Below, piece after piece: positions 53,633 through 61,878 of a DNA stretch of 64,000 nucleotides. A program made the translations under genes and the position numbers. The number at the start of each line of letters is the position of its first letter. Positions within the stretch are counted from its first letter, which is position 1. The notes beneath the pieces were generated by a model. That model was not told the origin of the DNA and made no database searches. It saw nothing but the letters and a program-made list of their open reading frames with translations. Source of the stretch: Rhodopseudomonas palustris (lineage in GTDB: Bacteria > Pseudomonadota > Alphaproteobacteria > Rhizobiales > Xanthobacteraceae); contig JACRJB010000018.1 in assembly GCA_016215605.1 (NCBI GenBank), forward strand, positions 1 through 64,000, given 5' to 3'.

Positions 53633-54666
53633 CCCGACCGATCCCGGCGTCGTCGCCAGAAGCGAAGGCCGGCGCGGCGTTCGGCAAGGTCCTGGTGCTC
53701 GGCAGCAATTCCTTCACCGGCGCCGAGATGGTGCGCGATCTGCTCGACCACGGCGCCGACGTGGTCGGCGTCAGCCGCTCGCCGGAGCCGCACGAGGCAT
53801 TCCTGCCGTATCGCTGGACCAACACCGAACGCTTCCGCTTTCGTCAGCTCGACCTCAACCACGACCTCGACGCGCTGATGGCGCTGATCGAGGCCGAGCG
53901 GTTTCCCTGGATCATCAACTTCGCCGCGCAGAGCATGGTCGGCGAAAGCTGGCTCAATCCCGACCACTGGTTCATGACCAACGTGGTCTCGACGGTGCGG
54001 CTGCACGAACGGCTGCGGCGCTGCGACTTCCTGCAGCGTTACGTCCACGTCACCACGCCGGAAGTCTACGGCAACGCCACCGGCACGCTGACCGAGGATG
54101 CGCCGTTCGATCCGTCGACGCCCTATGCGGTGTCGCGCGCCGCCGGCGACATGAGCCTGCGCTCGTATTTCCGCGCCTATCAGTTTCCGGTGCTGTACAC
54201 CCGCGCCGCCAATGTCTACGGGCCGGGGCAGCGGCTGTACCGCATCGTGCCGCGCACCATCCTGTTCATCCGGCTCGGGCGTAAACTCCAATTGCACGGC
54301 GGCGGCACTTCGGAGCGCTCGTTCATCGCCGCCTCCGACGTCGCCGAGGCGACGCGGCGGATCGCCGCCAACGGCACGCTCGGCGAGACCTATCACATCT
54401 CAACCGACCGCGTCGTCACCATCCGCGAACTGGTCGAGATGATCTGCACCACGATGGGCGTCAAGTTCGAGGACCACGTCGAGATCGTCGGCGAACGGCT
54501 CGGCAAGGACTCCGCCTACAGACTCGACAGCGGCAAGATCCGCCGCGAGCTCGGCTGGCGCGATCAGATCACGCTGGAGCAGGGCATCGACGACACCATC
54601 CGCTGGGTCGATCGCTGGTTCGACGTTCTGAAGACCCAGCCGTTCGACTACGCGCACAAGCCTTGA
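53629..54666 (+). CDS. NAD-dependent sugar-nucleotide dehydratase-like protein with YxxxR active site
   Basis: This 345-aa extended-SDR protein resembles GDP-mannose or dTDP-glucose 4,6-dehydratases: KVLVLGSNSFTGAEMV (NAD site), NFAAQSMVGESWLNPDHW, TTPEVYGNATGTLTED and RAANVYGPGQRLYRIVP. The catalytic YxxxK reads YAVSR, so the usual lysine is replaced by arginine. It may be a true dehydratase with Arg in that role, or a changed reaction. It overlaps the preceding epimerase by 4 bp and the methyltransferase follows 8 bp later. Confidence 0.83.
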   Translation: MTRPIPASSPEAKAGAAFGKVLVLGSNSFTGAEMVRDLLDHGADVVGVSRSPEPHEAFLPYRWTNTERFRFRQLDLNHDLDALMALIEAERFPWIINFAAQSMVGESWLNPDHWFMTNVVSTVRLHERLRRCDFLQRYVHVTTPEVYGNATGTLTEDAPFDPSTPYAVSRAAGDMSLRSYFRAYQFPVLYTRAANVYGPGQRLYRIVPRTILFIRLGRKLQLHGGGTSERSFIAASDVAEATRRIAANGTLGETYHISTDRVVTIRELVEMICTTMGVKFEDHVEIVGERLGKDSAYRLDSGKIRRELGWRDQITLEQGIDDTIRWVDRWFDVLKTQPFDYAHKP

Positions 54667-54674
54667 GGACCGCG

Positions 54675-55334
54675 ATGGGCCAGGAAATCGATCTGCTCGT
54701 CAACTATCCGCGCACCAAGCGCAATGTCGACGAGCGCGGCCAGACCAAGTCGGAAGAAGACCGCGCGATCGCGCGAAAATTCGGCCAGGAGTTCTTCGAC
54801 GGCGACCGCCGCCACGGCTATGGCGGCTTCAACTACATGCCGCGGTTCTGGCAGCCGGTGATCCCGACCTTCCAGTCCCATTTCGGCCTCGACGCGTCGT
54901 CCTCGGTGCTCGACGTCGGCTGCGCCAAGGGCTTCATGCTGCACGACATGGCCGAGCTGATCCCCGGCATCACCGTCAAGGGCGTCGACGTCTCCAGCTA
55001 CGCGATCGAGCACGCGATCGACGACATGAAGCCGCATGTCAGCGTCGCCAGCGCGACCAAGCTGCCGTTCGCCGACAAATCGTTCGACGTGGTGATCTCG
55101 ATCAACACCGTGCACAACCTCGTCCGCGACGACTGCGCCATCGCGCTGCGCGAGATCGAACGGGTGGCGCGCAGGGGTGCGTTCATCACCGTCGACGCCT
55201 ATCGCGACGACGAGGAGAAACGCCGGATGATGGCGTGGAACCTCACCGCGCAGACCATCATGCATGTCGACGAGTGGAAGGCGTTCTTCGCCGAGATCGG
55301 CTACACCGGCGATTACTACTGGTTCATCCCATGA
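54675..55334 (+). CDS. Class I SAM-dependent methyltransferase
   Basis: This 219-aa protein has the SAM motif SSVLDVGCAKGFMLHDMAEL (~75-94), the second acidic VKGVDVSSYAIEHA and the FDVVISINTVHNL block of Methyltransf_11/25 enzymes. Its position inside the sugar cluster suggests methylation of a sugar nucleotide, possibly a C-methyl transfer, or of an intermediate. GAGG lies 6 bp before ATG 54675. The next gene starts 13 bp on. Confidence 0.82.
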   Translation: MGQEIDLLVNYPRTKRNVDERGQTKSEEDRAIARKFGQEFFDGDRRHGYGGFNYMPRFWQPVIPTFQSHFGLDASSSVLDVGCAKGFMLHDMAELIPGITVKGVDVSSYAIEHAIDDMKPHVSVASATKLPFADKSFDVVISINTVHNLVRDDCAIALREIERVARRGAFITVDAYRDDEEKRRMMAWNLTAQTIMHVDEWKAFFAEIGYTGDYYWFIP

Positions 55335-55347
55335 TCTGGTTCGTTTC

Positions 55348-56340
55348 ATGAACGCCGAGACGTCGCGCCGTCTGCTGTTCGACATGCTGCGGATCCGCAG
55401 CGTGGAGGAGACGATCGCGGCGCGCTACGGCGAGCAGACCATGCGCTGCCCGACGCATCTGTCGGTCGGGCAGGAAGCGGTCGCGGCCGCCGCCGGCGCG
55501 GTGCTGAAGCCGACCGATCTCGCCGTCAGCGGCCATCGCGCCCATGCGCACTATCTCGCCAAGGGCGGCTCGCTGAAGGCGATGATCGCCGAGATCTACG
55601 GCAAGGTGACCGGCTGCTCGCGCGGCAAGGGCGGCTCGATGCATCTGATCGACGAGAGCGTCGGCTTCATGGGCTCGACCGCGATCGTCGGCGGCACCGT
55701 GCCGGTCGGCGTCGGGCTGGCCTATCCGATGAAGCTCAACAACACCGGGCAAATCTCCTGCGTGTTCCTCGGCGACGCGGTGCCGGAGACCGGGGTGTTC
55801 TTCGAGTCGGTGAACTTCGCCGTGGTGAAGCAACTGCCTGTGCTGTTCCTGTGCGAGAACAACGGCTACTCGGTGTATTCGCCGCTGAGCGTCCGGCAGC
55901 CGCCGGGGCGCAAGCTCTATGAGCTGGTCGCAGGCTTCGGGCTGAAGACGTTTCACGGCGACGGCAATGATGTTCGCGCGGTGCATGCGGCGCTGAGCGA
56001 GGGCGTGGCGGCGATCCGCGCCGGCGAGGGGCCGCGGTTCTACGAATTCGAGACCTATCGCTGGCGCGAACATTGCGGGCCGAACTACGACAACGACATC
56101 GGCTATCGCAGCGTCGCCGAATACGAGGCGTGGAAGCTGCGCGATCCGGTGCCGGCGCTGCGGCGTGCGCTGATCGCGGAGGGGGCGATCAGCGACGCCG
56201 ATGTCGCGGCAATGCAGGCGGCGATCGACGCCGAGATCGCGGAAGCTTTCGCGTTCGCCGAAGCCTCGCCGTTCCCGGATGCCTGCGACGCGTTCACCGA
56301 CGTCTATGCGGCGGACGCGTTCGCGCCGGCGGCAGGCTGA
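55348..56340 (+). CDS. TPP-dependent dehydrogenase E1 alpha-like subunit
   Basis: This 330-aa protein resembles the alpha subunit of pyruvate/acetoin/branched-chain 2-oxoacid dehydrogenase E1: CPTHLSVGQEAVAAAAGAVL, SRGKGGSMHLIDES, and the thiamine-diphosphate motif GDAVPETGVFFESV, then CENNGYSVYS. The usual GDG reads GDA, but the Mg-binding Asp and Asn are kept. The beta subunit follows 10 bp later. No E2 or E3 is nearby, so it probably does not form a classical complex and may carry out C2 or aldehyde transfer to a sugar. Confidence 0.82.
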   Translation: MNAETSRRLLFDMLRIRSVEETIAARYGEQTMRCPTHLSVGQEAVAAAAGAVLKPTDLAVSGHRAHAHYLAKGGSLKAMIAEIYGKVTGCSRGKGGSMHLIDESVGFMGSTAIVGGTVPVGVGLAYPMKLNNTGQISCVFLGDAVPETGVFFESVNFAVVKQLPVLFLCENNGYSVYSPLSVRQPPGRKLYELVAGFGLKTFHGDGNDVRAVHAALSEGVAAIRAGEGPRFYEFETYRWREHCGPNYDNDIGYRSVAEYEAWKLRDPVPALRRALIAEGAISDADVAAMQAAIDAEIAEAFAFAEASPFPDACDAFTDVYAADAFAPAAG

Positions 56341-56350
56341 GGAGGGCGCG

Positions 56351-57403
56351 ATGAGCACGACATTCGCCGCCGCCATCCGCGAGGGCCTCGCCACGGCGCT
56401 CGCCGCCGACGACAGCGTGATCTGCTTCGGGCTCGGCACCGACGATCCCAAGGGGGTGTTCGGCACCACGCTGGATCTGCACAAGCAGTTCGGCTCCGAC
56501 CGCGTGTTCGACATGCCGACCTCGGAAGCGGCGATGACCGGGATCGCGATCGGCGCGGCGCTGAACGGGCTGCGCCCGGTGCTGACGCATCAGCGGCTCG
56601 ACTTCGCGCTGCTGTCGCTCGATCAGCTCGTCAACAACGCCGCCAAATGGCGCTTCATGTTCGGCGGCCAGCGCGGCGTGCCGATCACCATCCGGATGAT
56701 CATCGGCCGCGGCTGGGGCCAGGGCCCGACGCATTCGCAGAGTCTGCAATCCTGGTTCGCGCATATCCCCGGCCTCAAGGTGGTGATGCCCACCACGGCC
56801 GCGGACGCCAAGACGCTGCTGCTCGGTTCGATCTTCGACGACGATCCGGTGATCTTCCTCGAGCATCGCTGGCTGCACAACATGCAAGGCGACGTTCCGG
56901 CCGGCGACGTCCGTGAGCCGCTCGGCAAGGCGCGCGTGGTGCGCAGCGGCGACGCGGTGACGATCGTGGCGATGAGCTACATGACCGTGGAGGCGCTGCA
57001 TGCGGTCGATCATCTCGCCGCGCAGGGCATCGCCTGCGATCTGATCGACCTGCGCAGCATCCGCCCGCTGGACTGGCCGGCGGTGATCGCCTCGGTGCAG
57101 AAGACCGGCCGGCTGCTGGCGCTCGACCCCGGGCATCTCACCGGTGGCGTCGCCGGCGAAATCGTGGCGCGGATCGCGACCGATCACTTCACGAGTTTGA
57201 ATTGCGCGCCGCAGCGCCTCGCCGCGCCCGACGTGCCGGAGGCGACCAGCCCGGCGCTGACGAAGGATTATCACGTCCGCGCCGAACACATCGCGCAAGC
57301 CGTCGGCCGTATGCTCGGCCGCGAGGTCGAAACCGCGTCGCTGATCGCGCAGCGCCAATTCCCGCACGACGTGCCGGGCAATTGGTTCTCGGGACCGTTT
57401 TGA
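56351..57403 (+). CDS. TPP-dependent dehydrogenase E1 beta-like subunit
   Basis: This 350-aa partner of the alpha subunit has RVFDMPTSEAAMTGIAIGAA, where the Glu that activates thiamine diphosphate is kept, and GRGWGQGPTHSQSLQSWFAH, then PGLKVVMPTTAADAKTLL, as in E1 beta and transketolase-like proteins. A typical C-terminal domain ends DVPGNWFSGPF. GGAGGG lies before ATG 56351. Together the pair should form an alpha2beta2 enzyme; the acceptor substrate is unknown. Confidence 0.83.
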   Translation: MSTTFAAAIREGLATALAADDSVICFGLGTDDPKGVFGTTLDLHKQFGSDRVFDMPTSEAAMTGIAIGAALNGLRPVLTHQRLDFALLSLDQLVNNAAKWRFMFGGQRGVPITIRMIIGRGWGQGPTHSQSLQSWFAHIPGLKVVMPTTAADAKTLLLGSIFDDDPVIFLEHRWLHNMQGDVPAGDVREPLGKARVVRSGDAVTIVAMSYMTVEALHAVDHLAAQGIACDLIDLRSIRPLDWPAVIASVQKTGRLLALDPGHLTGGVAGEIVARIATDHFTSLNCAPQRLAAPDVPEATSPALTKDYHVRAEHIAQAVGRMLGREVETASLIAQRQFPHDVPGNWFSGPF

Positions 57404-57430
57404 GGGCGCGATGATGGCAACACCTTTCCC

Positions 57431-57512
57431 CGTCATTGCGAGCGAAGCGAAGCAATCCAGCGCCGAGCACGAGGCTGTGGATTGCTTCGTCGCTGCGCTC
57501 CTCGCCATGACG
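57431..57512. repeat. Family D intergenic repeat
   Basis: An ~82-bp element begins CGTCATTGCGAGCGAAGCGA and ends CGCTCCTCGCCATGACG. The inner pair GAAGCAATCCA / TGGATTGCTTC matches copies at 11379 and 60822. It splits the sugar cluster between the E1 beta and alcohol dehydrogenase genes; no T-run follows, so transcription may well read through. Confidence 0.85.
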
Positions 57513-57547
57513 GGGAGAGTGCAGGACTCGACCACGCGGAGGCGGCG

Positions 57548-58603
57548 ATGTCCGTGACCTTCCGCGCTGCGGTGCTGCGCGACCTCAACCAGCCGCTCAG
57601 CATCGAAACCGTCGAAGCGCCGCAACTCGCCGCCGGGCAGGTGCTGGTCAAGCTGGCGTACTCCGGCGTCTGCCACAGCCAGGTGATGGAGGCGCGCGGC
57701 GGCCGCGGCGTCGATCGCTATCTGCCGCATATGCTCGGCCACGAAGGCTCCGGAGTCGTGGTCGAGACCGGCGCCGGCGTCGGCAAGGTCAAGCCGGGCG
57801 ACCGCGTCATCCTCGGCTGGATCAAGGGCAAAGGCTCGGATGCCCAGGGCATCCGCTACAAGGCCGGCGACGGCTTCATCAATGCCGGTGCGGTGACGAC
57901 GTTCAACGAATACGCCGTGGTCGCCGAAAACCGCGTCACGCTGCTGCCGCAGGGCCTGCCGATGGACGTCGCGGTGCTGTTCGGCTGCGCGCTGCCAGTC
58001 GGCGCCGGCATCGTCATCAACATCGCCAAGCCGCAAGCCGGCAGCACGCTCGCGGTGTTCGGCCTCGGCGGCATCGGGCTGTCCGCGCTGATGGCCTGCA
58101 AGCTGTTCGACTGCAAGCAGCTGATCGCCGTCGACGTCGAGCCGTCGAAGCTGGCGATGGCCCGCGAGCTCGGCGCCACCACGGTGATCGACGCGTCCAG
58201 ACAAGACCCGGTCGCGGCGATCCGCGAACTGACCGGCGGCCTCGGTGTCGACTACGCGATCGAATCCGCCGGCCTGGTCAAAGTCATCGAGCAGGCGTTC
58301 GACGCGACGCGGCGGTTCGGCGGGCTGTGCGTGTTCGCCTCGCATCCGCGCAGCGGCGAAAAAATTGCGCTCGATCCGTTCGAACTGATCTGCGGCAAAC
58401 GCATCCTCGGCACCTGGGGCGGCGACGCCAATCCCGACCGCGACATCGAGTTGCTGGCGGGGCTGTATCGCGACGGCAAGCTGCCGCTGGCGTCGCTGTT
58501 CAGCCGCCGCTACGCGCTCGACGAGATCAATGTCGCGCTCGACGATCTCGAACATCGCCGCAGCGTGCGGCCGTTGATCGAAATCGATCCGACCCTGGGC
58601 TGA
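57548..58603 (+). CDS. Zinc-type alcohol dehydrogenase lacking the structural-zinc loop
   Basis: This 351-aa MDR-family oxidoreductase has catalytic zinc ligands C42 (SGVCHSQ), H65 (GHEGSG) and C147 (GCALPVG), and the NAD site VFGLGGIGLSA (~172). The lobe that usually holds four Cys (structural zinc, ~90-110) reads WIKGKGSDAQGIRYK with no Cys. It oxidises an alcohol or reduces an aldehyde/ketone; in this setting a sugar or sugar-acid intermediate is likely. The next gene begins 5 bp later, so it leads a tightly packed run of genes. Confidence 0.85.
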   Translation: MSVTFRAAVLRDLNQPLSIETVEAPQLAAGQVLVKLAYSGVCHSQVMEARGGRGVDRYLPHMLGHEGSGVVVETGAGVGKVKPGDRVILGWIKGKGSDAQGIRYKAGDGFINAGAVTTFNEYAVVAENRVTLLPQGLPMDVAVLFGCALPVGAGIVINIAKPQAGSTLAVFGLGGIGLSALMACKLFDCKQLIAVDVEPSKLAMARELGATTVIDASRQDPVAAIRELTGGLGVDYAIESAGLVKVIEQAFDATRRFGGLCVFASHPRSGEKIALDPFELICGKRILGTWGGDANPDRDIELLAGLYRDGKLPLASLFSRRYALDEINVALDDLEHRRSVRPLIEIDPTLG

Positions 58604-58608
58604 CCGCG

Positions 58609-60090
58609 ATGCTGCATCCCGAGACCGAAGCGACGCTGCAGCAGATCCGGGCCGAGGCCGGCCCGGACCGCGCCATCGTGTTCGTCTCCGGCAATTTCAA
58701 CATCGTCCATCCCGGCCATCTGCGGCTCTTGAAATTCGCCGCCGAATGCGGCGACGTTCTCGTCGTCGGCGTCGTCGCCGATCCCGGCTACGACTGGATG
58801 CTGCCGAACGAGCTCCGGCTCGAAGGCGTCCACGCGATCGGCTTCGTCAACCACGCTTTCCTGCTGCGCGACCGGCCCGAGGACGTCGTCGCCGCGCTGA
58901 AGCCCGCGGTGGTGGTGAAGGGCAAGGAACACGAAGGTGCCGACAATCCCGAGAAGCCGGTGCTCGACGGCTATGGCGGTCGGCTGCTGTTTTCGTCGGG
59001 CGAAGTCGCGTTCTCCTCGCTCGATCTGATCCGGCGCGAGTTCCGCGAGTTCAATCCGTCGTCGATCTTCAAGCCGCTGGACTATCCGCGGCGGCACCGC
59101 TTCGCGGTCGCCGACCTCAAGACCGTGCTGGCGAAATTCCCGACGCTGAACGTGCTGGTGATCGGCGACCTGATCGTCGACGAATACATCGCCTGCGATC
59201 CGCTCGGCATGTCGCAGGAAGATCCGACCATCGTCGTCACCCCGGTGCTGCGCGAATTGTTCGTCGGCGGCGCCGGCATCGTCGCCGGCCACGCGGCGGG
59301 GATGGGCTGCAAGGTGAGTCTGCTCACCGTCGGCGGCAAGGACGCGATGGCCGATCTCGCCCGCGAGCGGCTGGCGTCCTACAACGTCGACACCATCATC
59401 CTCACCGACGAGAGCCGGCCGACCACCAACAAGCAGCGTTTTCGCGCGGGGAACAAGACGTTGCTGCGCGTCAGCCATCTCAAGCAGCACGACATCGACG
59501 TCGATCTGCAGGACAGCATGCTGGCGACGGTGCGCGACAAGCTGCCGACGATCGATCTCGTGGTGTTCTCCGATTTCAACTACGGCTGCCTGCCGACCAA
59601 ACTGGTCGAGGCGATCAGCGCGCTGTGCCGCGAGCGCTCGATCCCGATGGTCGCCGACAGCCAGTCGTCGTCGCAGGTCGGCGACATTTCGCGCTTCAAG
59701 AACATGCTGCTGGTCAAGCCGACCGAGCGCGAGGCGCGGCTGGCGCTGCGGGACTTCGATTCCGGCCTCGTCGTGTTGGTCGAGGCGCTACGGCAGAAGG
59801 CGAAGGCGAAGAACGTCATCCTGACGCTCGCCGCCGAAGGCCTGCTGGTGCACGCCGCCGCCGGTCGCGGCTCGGTGCTGACCGATCGGCTGCCGGCGTT
59901 CAACACCGCGCCGAAGGATGCGGCGGGGGCGGGCGACTCGTTCTTCGTCTGCGCCGGCCTTGCGCTCGCGGTCGGCACCGACATCTGGCGCAGCGCGTAT
60001 CTCGCCTCGATCGCCGCCGCCTGTCAGGTCGGCCGCATCGGCAACATCCCAGTCACCGCCGCCGACATCATCAAGGAACTCGACGCGTGA
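58609..60090 (+). CDS. HldE-like bifunctional protein with reversed domain order
   Basis: This 493-aa protein has a nucleotidyltransferase domain first (FVSGNFNIVHPGHLRLL; HxGH at 34-37) and a PfkB/RfaE-type sugar kinase second (VLVIGDLIVDEYIACDPLGM near 183, GGAGIVAGHAAGMG, and the catalytic AGAGDSFF near 440). In HldE the kinase is N-terminal and the adenylyltransferase C-terminal, so here the domains are swapped. Expected reactions are phosphorylation of a heptose 7-phosphate at C1 and nucleotide transfer. The stop overlaps the next GTG start. Confidence 0.82.
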   Translation: MLHPETEATLQQIRAEAGPDRAIVFVSGNFNIVHPGHLRLLKFAAECGDVLVVGVVADPGYDWMLPNELRLEGVHAIGFVNHAFLLRDRPEDVVAALKPAVVVKGKEHEGADNPEKPVLDGYGGRLLFSSGEVAFSSLDLIRREFREFNPSSIFKPLDYPRRHRFAVADLKTVLAKFPTLNVLVIGDLIVDEYIACDPLGMSQEDPTIVVTPVLRELFVGGAGIVAGHAAGMGCKVSLLTVGGKDAMADLARERLASYNVDTIILTDESRPTTNKQRFRAGNKTLLRVSHLKQHDIDVDLQDSMLATVRDKLPTIDLVVFSDFNYGCLPTKLVEAISALCRERSIPMVADSQSSSQVGDISRFKNMLLVKPTEREARLALRDFDSGLVVLVEALRQKAKAKNVILTLAAEGLLVHAAAGRGSVLTDRLPAFNTAPKDAAGAGDSFFVCAGLALAVGTDIWRSAYLASIAAACQVGRIGNIPVTAADIIKELDA

Positions 60091-61043
60091 GCGCGCCGGG
60101 CAAAGCGCTGCTGGTCGCGGCGGGGCTCGGCACGCGGCTGCATCCGCTCACCCAGGTGCTGCCGAAATGCCTGATGCCGATCGCCGGGCGGCCGCTACTT
60201 GGGCTGTGGCTGGCGATGCTGCGCGAGGCCGGCTTCACCGAGATCGTCGTCAATCTGCATCACCACGCCGAGCTGGTCAGCGACTACATTCGCCGCAGCC
60301 CGTGGGCCGATCAGGTCGTGCTCGCGCCCGAACAGGAACTGCTCGGCACCGCCGGCACGCTGTTGCGGCATCGCGCGCGCTTCGCCGAGGGCCCGACGCT
60401 GTTCGCCCATGCCGACAATCTCAGCCTGTTCGATCCGCGCGCGTTTCTTGCCGCGCATGCGGCGCGGCCGGGCGATTGCGCGATGACGATGATGAGTTTC
60501 GTCACCGATCATCCGCAGAGCTGCGGCATCCTCACGCGCGATGCGGAAGGTCGCGTGCTGCAGATGGACGAGAAGCCGCAGCAGCCGAAGGGCGACCTCG
60601 CCAACGCTGCGGTCTATGTGATCGAGCCGGAGGTGATCGATTTCATCGCCTCGCTCGGCAAACCCGTGGTCGATTTCTCCACCGAAGTACTGCCGGTGTT
60701 CATGGGGCGGATCTTCTCGTTTCACAATGCCAGCTACCATCGCGACATCGGCAATCCATCCAGCCTGGCGCTGGCGCAGCTGGACTATCCGCTGGCGTTG
60801 TTGCAGTTCGAGACCTCTCCACGTCATTGCGAGGAGCGCAGCGACGAAGCAATCCAGAGCCGCGTGCACGGGTCTCTGGATTGCTTCGCGGAGCCTGTCA
60901 TCGGGCGGCGCTCTGCGCCGACCCGTTGGCTCGCAATGACGAGGGGCGACGATCCTTGGTACGGGCTGATGTCGGACAACGGCGGTACGTTGGCGAAGTC
61001 GTTCGCGCAGGCCGCGGCGCAAGCCTATGGCGGAGCCCGCTAG
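60087..61043 (+). CDS. Sugar-1-phosphate nucleotidyltransferase (HddC/mannose-1-P guanylyltransferase-like) carrying an in-frame repeat insert
   Basis: This 318-aa protein has the NTP-transferase signature VAAGLGTRLHPLTQVLPKCL and MPIAGRPLLG, and the metal-binding FAHADNLSLF. It couples a sugar 1-phosphate to an NTP, most likely GTP by similarity to HddC-type enzymes. Residues ~246-285 are encoded by a family D repeat (60822-60941, 120 bp = 40 codons), reading HCEERSDEAIQ and more. The catalytic part is upstream of the insert, and the tail DPWYGLMSDNGGTLAKSFAQ resumes after it, so activity may be kept. GTG start overlaps the previous stop; the SDR gene follows directly. Confidence 0.8.
   Translation: MSAPGKALLVAAGLGTRLHPLTQVLPKCLMPIAGRPLLGLWLAMLREAGFTEIVVNLHHHAELVSDYIRRSPWADQVVLAPEQELLGTAGTLLRHRARFAEGPTLFAHADNLSLFDPRAFLAAHAARPGDCAMTMMSFVTDHPQSCGILTRDAEGRVLQMDEKPQQPKGDLANAAVYVIEPEVIDFIASLGKPVVDFSTEVLPVFMGRIFSFHNASYHRDIGNPSSLALAQLDYPLALLQFETSPRHCEERSDEAIQSRVHGSLDCFAEPVIGRRSAPTRWLAMTRGDDPWYGLMSDNGGTLAKSFAQAAAQAYGGAR
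60822..60941. repeat. Family D repeat inside a coding sequence, in frame
   Basis: The element is bounded by a perfect 11-bp inverted repeat, CGTCATTGCGA and TCGCAATGACG, and contains GAGGAGCGCAGCGACGAAGC and the inner ATCCAGAG/CTCTGGAT pair. It is 120 bp long, a multiple of three, and has no stop codon in the host frame. Intergenic relatives at 11379 and 57431 are 81-82 bp; this copy has an extra ~38 bp near the right end. Confidence 0.9.
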
Positions 61044-61850
61044 ATGGCCGGCAGCGTGATCATCGCGGCGATCTCCAGCGACATCGGCGTGCAATTGGCG
61101 AAGCTGTATCGCGCGCAGGGCGTCGCGGTGATCGGGACCTATCGCTCCGCGGACAATCTCGACGAACTGAAAGCCGACGCCGGCATCCATCTGGTGCATT
61201 GCGATCTGACCGATGCCGACAGCGTAAGTCGCGCGGCGGCGGAGATCGCGGCGCTGAACAGACCCTGGGAGCGTTTCGTCAGCGCGGCCGGGCAGTTGTC
61301 GCCGATCGGCGATTTCTTCGGGCGCGATTTCGCCGAATGGGCGGCGTCGCTGTCGCTGAATTCGGTGGCGCAGATGCGGCTGCTGCATGCGCTGTATCCA
61401 CATCGCGATCAGTCGTCGGTCGCCAAGGTTGCATTCCTGGTCGGCGGCGGCATCAATGGGCCGTTCCGCAACTACTCGGCTTACTGTCTCGGCAAGGTGA
61501 TGCTGGTGAAGCTGTGCGAACTGCTCGACGACGAATATCCGGACGTCCACGCGATCGCGGTCGGCACCGGCTGGGTCAATACCAAGATCCATCGCCAGAC
61601 CGTCGAGGCGGGTGACGACGCCGGAATCAATCTGCGCCGCACGCTGGAATTCATCGACAGTGGTCAGCAAGGCACCAGCTATGAGGACATCTTCGGCTGC
61701 ATCGAATGGGCGTTCGGCGCCGGCCGCGTTGCCACCGGTGGACGGAATTTTTCGGTGGTGCACGATGGCTGGCGTGGCGGCGGCGCGCAACTGACTGCGC
61801 GGCTCGAAGCCGACACCAACATTTACAAGCTGCGACGGCACGGCAATTGA
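61044..61850 (+). CDS. Short-chain dehydrogenase/reductase
   Basis: This 268-aa SDR has a modified cofactor loop, VIIAAISSDIGVQLAKLYRA (in place of GASxGIG), and catalytic YxxxK in YSAYCLGKVML with an upstream Ser-containing segment. It likely uses NAD(P)H to reduce a keto group on a sugar intermediate. It starts one base after the nucleotidyltransferase stop, so the genes are translated together. The TPP enzyme follows 28 bp later. Confidence 0.8.
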   Translation: MAGSVIIAAISSDIGVQLAKLYRAQGVAVIGTYRSADNLDELKADAGIHLVHCDLTDADSVSRAAAEIAALNRPWERFVSAAGQLSPIGDFFGRDFAEWAASLSLNSVAQMRLLHALYPHRDQSSVAKVAFLVGGGINGPFRNYSAYCLGKVMLVKLCELLDDEYPDVHAIAVGTGWVNTKIHRQTVEAGDDAGINLRRTLEFIDSGQQGTSYEDIFGCIEWAFGAGRVATGGRNFSVVHDGWRGGGAQLTARLEADTNIYKLRRHGN

Positions 61851-61878
61851 GCGCGCCGAGTTGCGCCAGGAGGTTCGC

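Noticed and set aside
56294-58555. 753-aa antisense frame over the E1 beta and ADH genes, and a similar 548-aa frame at 60195-61841
   Set aside because: Both are shadows of well-supported plus-strand genes and partly consist of translated repeats.
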